64,000 nt of DNA from positions 1,007,501-1,071,500 of the forward strand of contig NZ_JAMZEG020000002.1 of assembly GCF_024435075.2 (NCBI RefSeq), in the 5' to 3' direction. The DNA comes from Marinomonas maritima. Lineage in GTDB: Bacteria > Pseudomonadota > Gammaproteobacteria > Pseudomonadales > Marinomonadaceae. Below are positions 1 to 8,644 of the stretch, one piece after another. The position numbers and the translations under genes are program-made. The number at the start of each line of letters is the position of its first letter. Within the stretch, counting starts at the first letter, position 1. The notes under the pieces were generated by a model. The model was given only the letters and a program-made list of their open reading frames with translations, made no database searches and was not told the DNA's origin.

Positions 1-642
1 CGCATCGATTTTGTTGGCGTTGGCCGTTAAACCATTTTCCATGATGTTCAATGCGGCTTCAGCAGACCAACCCATTGCCCATTGATCGCCCACGATGTGT
101 ATTTTCTTCGCATCAATCGCGGGTTGAAGTACGTTCATTTGACCTTGACGGAACATTTTTGCGTTGTTATCGGTCGGTGAACCACCCATCAAGAAATAAT
201 TACCTTTGGGTTTTAAGTCAAGTAAGGCTTCTGCTTGCATCTCGCCCACTCGAATGTTGTCAAAAGACACATACAAGTCGATGTCAGCAAATTTGATCAA
301 CCGATCATAGGCCAATACCTTAATGCCTTCCGCTTTCGCTTCCGCCAACACATTGCCTAGCACTTCGCCGTTTTCTGGTACGATAACTAACACATCGACG
401 CCGCGAGAGATCATGTTTTCGATTTGAGAGATTTGAGTAGTGACATCGCCATTTGCAGATTGAGTATAGACTTTTGCACCCATGGCTTCTGCCGCTGAGG
501 TAAATAAGTCTCGGTCTTTCTGCCAGCGCTCTAGACGCAAATCAGACATCAACAACCCAATTTTTTCACCGTCTGCTAAAGCAGGAAGAGAAGTCGCCGC
601 GCAAAGAGTCGCGAGTACCGTCATAGATACGATTTTTTTCAT
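1..642 (-). CDS. xylF: D-xylose ABC transporter substrate-binding protein (partial)
   Basis: Periplasmic binding protein that delivers D-xylose to the XylGH importer. Only the first 214 codons are in the window; the 3' end lies beyond base 1. The protein starts with a signal peptide (MKK, hydrophobic core, cleavage after about residue 23, ALA-D). It then shows the XylF signature stretches LRLERWQKDRD, QISQIENMISRGVDVLV, KVLAYDRLI and YFLMGGSPTDNNAKMFRQGQ, which match E. coli XylF as I remember it almost residue for residue. The ATG at 642 is chosen because AAGGGA sits about 8 nt upstream and the signal peptide begins there. xylG and xylH would be expected next, outside the window. It is transcribed divergently from the second sugar cluster. 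The family call is sure; xylose specificity is inferred from similarity. Confidence 0.93.
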   Translation of the reverse strand, partial: MKKIVSMTVLATLCAATSLPALADGEKIGLLMSDLRLERWQKDRDLFTSAAEAMGAKVYTQSANGDVTTQISQIENMISRGVDVLVIVPENGEVLGNVLAEAKAEGIKVLAYDRLIKFADIDLYVSFDNIRVGEMQAEALLDLKPKGNYFLMGGSPTDNNAKMFRQGQMNVLQPAIDAKKIHIVGDQWAMGWSAEAALNIMENGLTANANKIDA

Positions 643-977
643 CTTTTTTCATCCCTTGTTATTTTTATAAAGTGAACGATCTCCTGATGGAGTAAGACGA
701 ATGTAAATTGATGAGCTTAGAAGCGGTATTATCTTTTTTTGTTTGTGTGTGGCGTTTTTTATAAATGCACAATGAAAGACAAAGACTTAAAAACAAATTG
801 CCGATCAATACTATCGGTATCAGATCCCCACTAAGGTCATTGTCATCAACAGTATTTATTATGCTATTTTTATGTGGCTACTCTGCTCATTGGTGAACGG
901 ATTTTTCTTATAGAAATGGATTGTTCTATTGAGACTAAAGCCCTGACGACGTTAATATTTTTTCAAAAAAAGACTCA

Positions 978-1006
978 CAGTAGAAGCATTATAATTGCTT
1001 CTACTG
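978..1006. repeat. 11-bp-arm inverted repeat, possible operator
   Basis: CAGTAGAAGCA at 978-988 is repeated as the exact reverse complement TGCTTCTACTG at 996-1006 around a 7-nt AT spacer. It lies midway between two divergent sugar operons. No T-run follows directly on either strand, so an operator is more likely than a terminator. The protein that would bind it is unknown. Confidence 0.5.
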
Positions 1007-1073
1007 TAACAATTCTTCATCTTGTTACATTTCTTTGGATGATAAACTTTTCTCATTTTATCGCGTAAATCCA

Positions 1074-1101
1074 TTTACTTGGTGCGTAAAATAACTATAC
1101 T
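1074..1101 (+). promoter_or_regulatory. putative sigma70 promoter of the sugar operon
   Basis: TTTACT (1074-1079) and TATACT (1096-1101) are separated by 16 bp, giving a good -10 and a fair -35. It points towards the isomerase gene, 124 bp downstream. Assigned from motif match only. Confidence 0.4.
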
Positions 1102-1117
1102 CAAGAAAAATCATTAG

Positions 1118-1154
1118 AAAGACTTTACAAAAAACATTGGAAAAGTCTTTTTTT
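1118..1154 (+). terminator. hairpin with T-run in the sugar operon leader
   Basis: AAAGACTTT (1118-1126) and AAAGTCTTT (1142-1150) form a 9-bp AT-rich stem with a 15-nt loop, followed by TTTT. It has the form of an intrinsic terminator, yet sits between the putative promoter and the first gene, so it could act as an attenuator or as the end of a short upstream transcript. The stem is weak. Confidence 0.35.
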
Positions 1155-1165
1155 ATGACAATAAA

Positions 1166-1179
1166 TGTAATCGATTACA
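1166..1179. promoter_or_regulatory. LacI-family operator palindrome
   Basis: TGTAATCGATTACA is a perfect 14-bp palindrome with a central CG, the usual form of a LacI/GalR-family operator. It lies 46 bp before the isomerase start codon. The most likely binder is the LacI-type regulator encoded at the far end of the same locus. I found no second copy in the gaps of this cluster. Confidence 0.65.
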
Positions 1180-1224
1180 AAAAATAAAAACCACTCAAAT
1201 AAAAATAAATATGGGGGTAATATT

Positions 1225-2280
1225 ATGCAGGCTTTACAAGGTCCCGCGCTGTTTCTTGCTCAATTCGCCGGCGATAACGCACCGTTCAATACGTTTGAAA
1301 ACATCGTTGAATGGGCGGCGAGCATTGGTTTTAAAGGCGTTCAAATTCCAACATGGGATCAAAGACTGTTTGACCTAGACCGAGCAGCAAGTGATCTTGA
1401 ATACTGTAAATACATTCAGGACACACTCGCCAAACACGGCATGGTAGTGACAGAACTGTCTACACACCTACAAGGCCAATTAGTGGCCGTTCATTCTGCT
1501 TACGACGACATGTTTGACGGTTTCGCACCAGATCATGTAAAAGGCAACCCTGATGCCCGCCAAAAATGGGCCGTCGACCAATTATTCAAATCCGCACAAG
1601 CGTCTAAAAACTTAGGTCTCACTAATCACGCCACGTTCTCTGGCGCCCTACTCTGGCCCTTTTTATACCCTTGGCCACAAAGACCAGCAGGGCTGGTTGA
1701 AGCGGGTTTTAAAGAACTAGCCAATCGCTGGATACCAATTCTGAATGAGTTTGATCGTTGCGGCGTCAACGTTTGCTACGAAATCCACCCAGGTGAAGAT
1801 TTGCACGATGGCGTTACCTTCGATCTTTTTTTAGAAGCGACTAATCATCATCCACGAGCCAATATCCTTTTTGATCCTTCTCACTTTTTATTACAACAAC
1901 TCGATTATTTGCAGTTTATCGACATCTATCATGAACGCATCAAGATGTTCCACGTAAAAGACGCCGAATTTAATTCAACTGGTAGACAAGGCGTGTATGG
2001 CGGTTATCAAAACTGGATTGATCGTGCGGGTCGCTTCCGTTCTTTGGGCGATGGCCAAGTCGACTTTAAAGGCATTTTCTCAAAACTCACCCAATATGAT
2101 TTTGGCGGATGGGCGGTTATTGAATGGGAATGTTGTATGAAACACCCGGAAGCCGGCGCCGAAGAAGGCGTTAAATTTGTTAACGAGCATTTAATTCGAG
2201 TAACCGAACGCGCGTTTGATGATTTTGCCAGCAGCGGTGTTGATAACGAAATGAACCGCCGACTTCTTGGCTTGAGTTAA
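1225..2280 (+). CDS. sugar phosphate isomerase/epimerase family TIM-barrel protein
   Basis: A 351-residue xylose-isomerase-like TIM barrel (AP-endonuclease 2 family). Such enzymes isomerise, epimerise or eliminate sugars and keto-sugars with a bound divalent metal. Putative metal and active-site residues lie at strand ends: YEIHPGED (Glu about 187), LFDPSHF (Asp/His about 213-216), FHVKDAEF (His about 240) and the late VIEWE (Glu about 301). A strong GGGGG ribosome-binding site precedes the ATG. It is first in the operon and is followed 12 bp later by a Gfo/Idh/MocA dehydrogenase. That pairing is common in pathways that oxidise a sugar or cyclitol to a 3-keto form and then rearrange it. The substrate cannot be read from the sequence. 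Confidence 0.85.
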   Translation: MQALQGPALFLAQFAGDNAPFNTFENIVEWAASIGFKGVQIPTWDQRLFDLDRAASDLEYCKYIQDTLAKHGMVVTELSTHLQGQLVAVHSAYDDMFDGFAPDHVKGNPDARQKWAVDQLFKSAQASKNLGLTNHATFSGALLWPFLYPWPQRPAGLVEAGFKELANRWIPILNEFDRCGVNVCYEIHPGEDLHDGVTFDLFLEATNHHPRANILFDPSHFLLQQLDYLQFIDIYHERIKMFHVKDAEFNSTGRQGVYGGYQNWIDRAGRFRSLGDGQVDFKGIFSKLTQYDFGGWAVIEWECCMKHPEAGAEEGVKFVNEHLIRVTERAFDDFASSGVDNEMNRRLLGLS

Positions 2281-2292
2281 CGGGAGAATAGC

Positions 2293-3489
2293 ATGACACA
2301 CAAACGTATTCGCATCGGTATGGTCGGCGGTGGAGATGGCGCTTTTATTGGGGCCGTTCATCGCATTGCGACTCGCATAGATGATGGTTATGAATTGGTT
2401 GCTGGCGCGTTATCCTCTAATCCTGACAGAGCACTTAATTCTGCTCGCCGTCTTGGGATTAATGACGAGCGCTCTTATCCCTCTTTCTCGGTCATGGCCA
2501 AACAAGAAAAAAAGCGTAAAGACGGCATTCAAGCGGTGATTATTGTCACCCCTAACCACATGCACTACCCCGTTGCCAAAGCATTCTTAGAGCAAGGCAT
2601 TCACGTCATCTGTGATAAGCCCGTGACAAAGGATTTAAACGAAGCATTGGAATTAAAAGCCTTAGTAGAAAAATCCGGTGCTTTTTTTGCTCTTACACAC
2701 AATTACACAGGCTACCCACTTGTTAGACACGCCAAGCATTTGGTTGATAGCGACGTGCTAGGCAAACTACGCGTCATCCAAGTGGAATACGCCCAAGATT
2801 GGTTGACAGAGCAAGCCGAAAGTACGGACAACAAACAGGCGCAATGGCGTACCGATCCAGAAAAATCGGGCATGGCGGGTTGCTTGGGCGACATAGGCAC
2901 ACATGCCTTTAATCTGGCTTGTTTTATTTCTGGGCAAAAAGTACAGCACGTCTCAGCGGATTTAACCGCCTTTGTCAGCGGTCGACGCTTAGACGACAAC
3001 GTCCACACCATGCTGCGTTTTGATGGTGGTGCAAAAGGCATGCTGTGGTCTAGCCAAGTCGCGCCGGGCAATGAAAATGGCCTCAGAATTCGTCTTTACG
3101 GTGAGAAAGCCGGCATTGAATGGTCCCAAGAATCTCCTAATGAGCTATGGCTATCCATACTCGGTGAACCAACACAGAAAATTACTCGAGCGGGACACGG
3201 CGCAGGTGAAGAAGCCAACCGTCTTTCTCGTGTGCCTGCCGGACACCCAGAAGGATATTTGGAAGGGTTTGCTAATTTGTATGTAGACATTGCCCTCGCG
3301 ATTCATGCCATTGAAGACGGTGCTGATGTTCGCTCAGTGCAGGGGTTAATTCCTAGTATTGATGATGGTGTTGAAGGCATGAAATTCATTACTGCCGTGC
3401 TAGCCTCATCGGCTCACGACAGTGCGTGGCATCCGCTTAACGCTCACCAGTTAAATGCACAGTCACCAAGAGGCAACGCAAATGAATGA
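2293..3489 (+). CDS. Gfo/Idh/MocA family NAD(P)-dependent oxidoreductase
   Basis: A 398-residue sugar or cyclitol dehydrogenase. The N-terminal Rossmann domain starts with GMVGGGDGAFIG. The usual EKP lysine motif is present as CDKPVTKD at about residues 110-117. The C-terminal alpha/beta domain carries GDIGTHAFNL (about 198-207), whose His is the expected catalytic residue of the family. The C-terminal region contains HPEGYLEGFANLY, a motif I associate with one subgroup of these enzymes. GGGAGA precedes the ATG. Its 3' end overlaps the start of the ATPase gene by 8 bp, so the operon is translationally linked. It probably oxidises the imported sugar, which would explain the absence of a kinase here. 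Confidence 0.88.
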   Translation: MTHKRIRIGMVGGGDGAFIGAVHRIATRIDDGYELVAGALSSNPDRALNSARRLGINDERSYPSFSVMAKQEKKRKDGIQAVIIVTPNHMHYPVAKAFLEQGIHVICDKPVTKDLNEALELKALVEKSGAFFALTHNYTGYPLVRHAKHLVDSDVLGKLRVIQVEYAQDWLTEQAESTDNKQAQWRTDPEKSGMAGCLGDIGTHAFNLACFISGQKVQHVSADLTAFVSGRRLDDNVHTMLRFDGGAKGMLWSSQVAPGNENGLRIRLYGEKAGIEWSQESPNELWLSILGEPTQKITRAGHGAGEEANRLSRVPAGHPEGYLEGFANLYVDIALAIHAIEDGADVRSVQGLIPSIDDGVEGMKFITAVLASSAHDSAWHPLNAHQLNAQSPRGNANE

Positions 3490-4984
3490 CCCCATTATGC
3501 AAATACGTGGCATCGTTAAAGAGTTTTCTGGTGTACGCGTGTTGCACAAAATCACTTTGGATATTTTTGCTGGCGAAGTACTCGGTGTATTAGGTGAAAA
3601 CGGTGCAGGCAAATCCACCCTACTCAAGATCATCAGCGGCATTTATACCAAAACAACAGGCAGCATTAAGATTGATGGCGTTGAGGTGTCTATTCAGTCT
3701 GCGTCTGATGCAAAACGCTTAGGCATTGCGATGATCCCGCAAGAGTTCAATTTAATCAGCAGCCTAAATGTGTTTGAAAATATTTTTCTTGGCAACGAAA
3801 TTAAAAAAGGGTTTTTGCTCAATAAATCCGTTATGCGAGACAGAGCAAACGTATTACTAAAAGAATTAGAAACCAGCTTGAACCCAGACTCATTGATTGA
3901 AAACCTCAGTGTGGCCGAGAAACAAATGGTGGAAATTGCAAAAGCACTGGTCAATGACTCGCGTATTCTCATTATGGATGAGCCCACTACGGTTCTAACC
4001 GATCACGAAGTTGATATCTTTTTTACCTTAGTAGAAAAGCTCAAACAACGTGGAGTCACCATTATTTTCATCTCTCACAAGCTTAAAGAAGTAAAGCTGT
4101 TATGTGATCGTTTGGCCATTCTTAGGGACGGTCATTTAGTGAGTGTGGACGACGTATCAGAGATCAATGAAGAAGACATGGCTCGTAAAATGGTTGGCCG
4201 TGAGTTAAATCAAATTTACCCACAACGCACGATACCCAATGACGATGTCGTACTCAAAGTAAGTAATTTATCCATTAAAGGTGTGCTGAAGGACATTAAT
4301 TTCGACCTTAAAAAAGGCGAAGTTCTTGGCTTTGCTGGTTTAATCGGCGCAGGACGCACCGAGACAGCAGAAGCTGTGATGGGATTGCGCAAAAAAGACA
4401 GTGGCGACATCGAAATAAATGGTCAGAAAATCATGATCCATTCAATAGCCGATGCCGTGGCGTTCAACTTGGCCTATTTGTCGGAAGACAGACAAGGCAA
4501 GGGCTTGATTATGAATTTTGATATTCCAAAGAATATCACCCTGATTTCATTGTCCGCTTATGTCAAAGGGCTACTTATTCAGCACAAAAAAGAAAATGGT
4601 ATCGCCCGTGACTATGTCAAACGCTTTGACATTAAAGCCGCTTCTTTGCATTCCAACTTAGCCAACCTAAGCGGCGGTAATCAGCAAAAAGTGTACTTAT
4701 CAAAATGGATGGACACTCAACCGAGCATTCTCATTCTTGATGAGCCCACTCGCGGTATCGACGTGAACACAAAAAAGGAAATCTATCATTTTATTCATTC
4801 GCTGACCGAACAAGGTGTTTCCATCATTGTGATTTCGTCTGAACTTGAAGAGGTTATGGGCCTATCCAATCGAGTCATGGTAATGAGGTCAGGGCAAATT
4901 ATGGGGGAATTAACCGGTGATGCCATCAATGAAAAAGAGATTATGTATTACGCCGCTGGTTTAAAAACCATGGCTCAGGCTTAG
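3482..4984 (+). CDS. ribose-type sugar ABC transporter ATP-binding protein
   Basis: A 500-residue duplicated ATPase of the RbsA/XylG/MglA class that powers sugar import. The first half has Walker A GENGAGKST, a signature-like LSVAEKQ and Walker B ILIMDEPT. The second half has a degenerate P-loop GLIGAGRTE, signature LSGGNQQK and ILILDEPTRGID, the asymmetry typical of this family. I chose ATG 3482 over an in-frame ATG at 3455 because AAGAGG lies 8 nt upstream and the protein then starts just before the ABC domain. It partners the permease and binding protein that follow. Confidence 0.92.
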   Translation: MNDPIMQIRGIVKEFSGVRVLHKITLDIFAGEVLGVLGENGAGKSTLLKIISGIYTKTTGSIKIDGVEVSIQSASDAKRLGIAMIPQEFNLISSLNVFENIFLGNEIKKGFLLNKSVMRDRANVLLKELETSLNPDSLIENLSVAEKQMVEIAKALVNDSRILIMDEPTTVLTDHEVDIFFTLVEKLKQRGVTIIFISHKLKEVKLLCDRLAILRDGHLVSVDDVSEINEEDMARKMVGRELNQIYPQRTIPNDDVVLKVSNLSIKGVLKDINFDLKKGEVLGFAGLIGAGRTETAEAVMGLRKKDSGDIEINGQKIMIHSIADAVAFNLAYLSEDRQGKGLIMNFDIPKNITLISLSAYVKGLLIQHKKENGIARDYVKRFDIKAASLHSNLANLSGGNQQKVYLSKWMDTQPSILILDEPTRGIDVNTKKEIYHFIHSLTEQGVSIIVISSELEEVMGLSNRVMVMRSGQIMGELTGDAINEKEIMYYAAGLKTMAQA

Positions 4985-5057
4985 ATCGACGAGCGGTTCG
5001 TCATCTACAACCAAAACACAATTATAAATAACAATAAGAACACTCGAGGATTTACTT

Positions 5058-6032
5058 ATGGCCATGCTCCCGTTGTCGCCCATGATTACACGCTTAAAGC
5101 GGCTTGATATAGCGACTTATGCTCCTTTTATCGCACTCGTTCTACTGGTTATATTTTCATCCATTGCCAGTGAACATTTCTTAATACCACGCAATATCAC
5201 CAATGTATTAAGACAAGTTTCTTATACTGGCATTATTGCCCTTGGTATGACCTTTGTCATCATCGCGGGTGGCATCGATTTGTCTGTTGGTTCAATGGTG
5301 GCGTTGGTTGGCGTGCTGTCTATTATGATCATCAATGGCGCGGGTGATGGCTGGTGGGCTGTTGCCATGGCGGTATCCTCTGCTATTGCATTAGGTGGCG
5401 TATTTGGGGCCATTAATGGTCTCGTTATCACTCGAGGCAAAGTCGCATCCTTTATCGCTACGCTAGCGACCATGTCTATCTTCCGCTCTATGACTCTGTA
5501 TATCAGTGACGCGGGGGAAATGGTGTCTGAAAACAACCATTTCGCAGACATTGGCGGTGGCTATTTATGGGCTATCCCCTACCCTGTTTGGATCTTTCTA
5601 TTATTGGCGATTGCGTACCATATCTTATTAAAACACAGCGCTTTTGGCCGCCATGTTTGTGCCGTGGGTTCAAACTCAAAAGTCGCGTCGTATTCCGCTA
5701 TTAAAGTTCGCTGGGTGTATTTCTTAACCTTTGTTATTGCCGGTGTGTCGGTTGGTATATCTGCCGTGCTATTAGCCTCTCGATTAAATTCCGTGAGTCC
5801 TGGCGATGCTGGTTTATTTTATGAACTAGACGCCATTGCGGCCGTTGTCATCGGTGGTACCGCGTTATCCGGTGGTAAAGGCACTATTTGGGGCACGGTT
5901 ATTGGTGCCATCATCTTAGGTATTATTAATAACATGCTGAATTTAATGGGCATTTCACCTTACCTACAAGGCATGGTGAAGGGGCTCGTCATTTTGACTG
6001 CGGTGCTGGTTCAATTCAAAGGTGACCGCTGA
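5058..6032 (+). CDS. ribose-type sugar ABC transporter permease
   Basis: A 324-residue inner-membrane permease of the RbsC/XylH family with about 8-10 hydrophobic segments. Family signatures are visible: the segment GMTFVIIAGGIDLSVGSMVAL near residue 65 and AAVVIGGTALSGGKGTIWGT near residue 260. GAGG lies 9 nt before the ATG. It sits 73 bp after the ATPase gene in the same operon and should form the homodimeric channel. Confidence 0.93.
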   Translation: MAMLPLSPMITRLKRLDIATYAPFIALVLLVIFSSIASEHFLIPRNITNVLRQVSYTGIIALGMTFVIIAGGIDLSVGSMVALVGVLSIMIINGAGDGWWAVAMAVSSAIALGGVFGAINGLVITRGKVASFIATLATMSIFRSMTLYISDAGEMVSENNHFADIGGGYLWAIPYPVWIFLLLAIAYHILLKHSAFGRHVCAVGSNSKVASYSAIKVRWVYFLTFVIAGVSVGISAVLLASRLNSVSPGDAGLFYELDAIAAVVIGGTALSGGKGTIWGTVIGAIILGIINNMLNLMGISPYLQGMVKGLVILTAVLVQFKGDR

Positions 6033-6136
6033 CGACTTCGTCTTTCTTACTGTGTAATGCACAAGCAGAAAGACAAGAATCTGAGTAAAACAACTGTTTT
6101 TCTCACTATTAAAATAATGTAGAACGGAGAGTATCC

Positions 6137-7105
6137 ATGAAATATAAAAATAACATCATGAGAGTCATCGCAGTGTTTACGATGCTTTTTGCCTTTGTTG
6201 GCTCAAGCTATGCAGCCAAATACAAAGTTGGCGTGAGTGTGCCATCTGCCGACCACGGTTGGACTGCTGGGTTACTTTGGTGGGCGAATAAAGCCGCAGC
6301 AGACTTAAAAGACAAAGAAAAAGACATTGAATTTTACGTCGTTGCGTCAAGCTCAGGTTCGAAACAAGTAGGCGACGTGGAAGATTTGATGATAAAAGGC
6401 ATCGACGCGTTGGTTATTCTTCCTCATAACCCAGCGACATTGCAAAAAGTCATTGAAGAGGCCTACGACGATGGAATTTACACTGTTGTTGTGGATCGTG
6501 AACTTGCTCACCCAGCTCAGAATGTCTTTATTGCTGGAGACAACACAGGTTTAGGTCGTGTGGGTGGTCAATGGCTTGCCAAAGAAATGTCTGGTAAAGG
6601 CAACATTGTGGTTATTGAAGGCCTACAAATCCCCATCAACAAGCAACGTGTAGACGCTTTTAATGACGTCATGGCGAACTATCCGAACATCAACATTCTT
6701 GATTCGCAACCTGGCGATTGGTCAACTCAAAAAGCCCTAGCCGTGATGGAAAACTTTCTACAAAAACACCCTAAAATTGACGCTGTATGGTGTCAAGATG
6801 ACGATATGCTAAAAGGTGTTTTAAAAGCAATTGAAGAGTCTGGCCGTACGGACATCAAAACCGTATTGGGTGGTGCAGGTTCGAAAGACATCATAGAGAT
6901 GGTTCAGCATGGCAATAAAATGGTGCGTGCAACCGTAACCTATAGCCCATCAATGATTGCGTCAGGCATCGCGTTGGCCGTTCATGGTGTGAAAAAAGAA
7001 AAACTCGGTTACTTATACCACGAGCCATCTCGCGTGATTTTAGGCGCGGATTTGGTGACAAAAGAAAACGCCGCAGAGTATTACTTTGAAGACGCGGCTT
7101 ATTAA
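6137..7105 (+). CDS. sugar ABC transporter periplasmic binding protein
   Basis: A 322-residue RbsB-class (peripla_BP_4) solute-binding protein. It has a clear signal peptide cleaved after SSYA (residue 26). The mature part starts KYKVGVSVPSADHGWTAGL, typical of sugar-binding members. Later motifs include LVILPHNP, VVVDRE, FIAGDNTGLGRVGG and AVWCQDDDM, the two-lobe ligand-site pattern. GGAGA precedes the ATG. It differs clearly from the XylF at the left edge, so the organism has at least two ribose/xylose-type importers back to back. Ligand unknown. Confidence 0.92.
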   Translation: MKYKNNIMRVIAVFTMLFAFVGSSYAAKYKVGVSVPSADHGWTAGLLWWANKAAADLKDKEKDIEFYVVASSSGSKQVGDVEDLMIKGIDALVILPHNPATLQKVIEEAYDDGIYTVVVDRELAHPAQNVFIAGDNTGLGRVGGQWLAKEMSGKGNIVVIEGLQIPINKQRVDAFNDVMANYPNINILDSQPGDWSTQKALAVMENFLQKHPKIDAVWCQDDDMLKGVLKAIEESGRTDIKTVLGGAGSKDIIEMVQHGNKMVRATVTYSPSMIASGIALAVHGVKKEKLGYLYHEPSRVILGADLVTKENAAEYYFEDAAY

Positions 7106-7122
7106 TACGATACCGTAACCCT

Positions 7123-7152
7123 AAGTCATCGGGGCTAAAGTTCCGATGACTT
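7123..7152 (+). terminator. terminator-like hairpin after the binding-protein gene
   Basis: AAGTCATCGG and CCGATGACTT form a perfect 10-bp stem around GGCTAAAGTT, followed by TATCTTCT. The T-tract is interrupted, so read-through into the regulator gene is plausible. Confidence 0.6.
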
Positions 7153-7297
7153 TATCTTCTCATCACTATTTACCTATGGATTAGTCACTGTGTTTAGAGA
7201 AGGATTTTGGTAATATGACGTTTTTTATCGAATCATCATTAAAAGGCTATGCACTTGAGCGCCATTCCCCTTTTTTACTGCTTGCTATTGGATTCTT

Positions 7298-8326
7298 ATG
7301 GCCACTGTTAAAGATGTAGCGAAGTTAGCTGGAGTATCGACTGCGACCGTTTCTAGAGCATTAGCCAACCCAGAGATGGTGTCACCCATCACTCGCCTTA
7401 AAGTGGAAAAAGCAGCCTCCGAAGCAGGTTATTCTCCAAACGGGCTAGCCCGAAGCTTACGCAAAAGTGAGTCTAAAACCATTGTGGTTGTGCTTCCCAA
7501 TATAGACAGTACTTTTTTTTCAGATGTTGTACACGGCATCGAAGCGCTCGCTCATAAAAATGGCTACAAACTGCTCATTGGTGATGCTGGTAATGAGTCG
7601 TCTCGGTTACGTAGTTACTTTAAACTGTACGACAGCAAACAAGTAGACGGCGTTTTATCACTTTCTTCTGATGTGCCTGAATCAATGATTATTAACAGTG
7701 CCGGCGAAGTGAAATTACCCATTGTCATTGCAGGTGAATATTTTTCGGATATTCCGGTACCCACCGTGCATATCGACAATCATTACAGCGCAAAAAAAGG
7801 CGTTGAGTATTTAATTATGATGGGGCATTACAAAATAGCCTGCATTACAGGCAGAAGAAGCAATCCCATTTATAATGCCCGCGTTAATGGTCACACCGAA
7901 ACCATGACAAAGTGGAAACTCCCCTCTACAGAAGGTTACATTTTAGAATGCGATTTGTCTTACATCGCAGGCTACAACCTTGGCAAGCAACTATTGTCCT
8001 TAGGTAATAAGCCGTCCGCCATTGTTTGCCATAGTGATGAGGCTGCAATTGGTGTGCTAAAAATAGCGCGAGAAATGGGTATTCCAGTCCCCAGTGAGTT
8101 ATCGGTTATTGGTTTTGATAACCTTGCGCTCAGTGAATATTGCGTGCCTGAATTAACCACGATTCACCAACCGCGACAGCTCATTGGAGAAACCTCAATG
8201 AAACTGTTACTCGACATTTTATCAGGCAAAAAACCCAACCCAGAAATGACTCTACCTACCCAATTAATTGTGCGAGAAAGTTCCTGTCCACCACCGATAG
8301 ATCAGCGCTTACAAGTAGATTTATAA
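7298..8326 (+). CDS. LacI-family transcriptional regulator, CytR-like
   Basis: A 342-residue repressor-type protein. The N-terminal helix-turn-helix (ATVKDVAKLAGVSTATVSRAL, first 24 residues) and the hinge LARSLRK are followed by a periplasmic-binding-like effector domain. VPTVHIDN, AIVCHSDEAAIGVL, LSVIGFDN and TTIHQPR resemble E. coli CytR closely. It probably represses the preceding sugar operon through the TGTAATCGATTACA palindrome at 1166-1179 and is released by the imported sugar or a derivative. This is inferred from linkage. It lies after a leaky terminator, so it may also have its own promoter in 7153-7297. Confidence 0.92.
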   Translation: MATVKDVAKLAGVSTATVSRALANPEMVSPITRLKVEKAASEAGYSPNGLARSLRKSESKTIVVVLPNIDSTFFSDVVHGIEALAHKNGYKLLIGDAGNESSRLRSYFKLYDSKQVDGVLSLSSDVPESMIINSAGEVKLPIVIAGEYFSDIPVPTVHIDNHYSAKKGVEYLIMMGHYKIACITGRRSNPIYNARVNGHTETMTKWKLPSTEGYILECDLSYIAGYNLGKQLLSLGNKPSAIVCHSDEAAIGVLKIAREMGIPVPSELSVIGFDNLALSEYCVPELTTIHQPRQLIGETSMKLLLDILSGKKPNPEMTLPTQLIVRESSCPPPIDQRLQVDL

Positions 8327-8386
8327 GACCATAGCAATCTTTTATTTTACCTTACTAAATAAATAACGCAGACATCGTTAATACTC

Positions 8387-8414
8387 TAACTCATTATCAT
8401 TGAGTTAATTTTTC
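8387..8414 (+). terminator. terminator of the sugar locus
   Basis: TAACTCA and TGAGTTA form a 7-bp stem with a 7-nt loop, followed by ATTTTTCT, 60 bp after the regulator stop codon. The rest of the 318-bp gap up to the chemoreceptor holds AT-rich sequence with no gene or recognisable promoter. Confidence 0.55.
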
Positions 8415-8644
8415 TAACCGTAAAAATGGTATAGTCCGGCACCATATCTGGATACGGCATGAAAATGTCCGCTCACAGAAACACACAAAATCACACCATA
8501 CAAAACAACTTAACCTTTGATTTTTATTAAACTTTAGATCTAAATACGTATTTTAAACGTATCTACTTCTTGAATCGTTAGAAAGAAAATCTACTTTTTC
8601 TACTTATATACATAGAATCACTAAAACCAAATGGAAAATCAACA

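Larger units (their letters stand above)
643..1224. other. divergent intergenic regulatory region
   Basis: This 582-bp gap separates xylF (minus) from the sugar operon (plus). I see no convincing gene: the longest open frame (874-1068) begins with GTG, has no Shine-Dalgarno sequence and looks random. What it does hold is regulatory structure, listed separately: an 11-bp-arm inverted repeat, a sigma70-like promoter, a hairpin with a T-run and a LacI-type operator. A small CCGAT/ATCGG inverted repeat at 801-816 is also present. Confidence 0.7.

Noticed and set aside
874..1068. 64-codon plus-strand frame in the divergent sugar promoter region
   Set aside because: GTG start, no ribosome-binding site, random-looking sequence, and it overlaps the 978-1006 inverted repeat.
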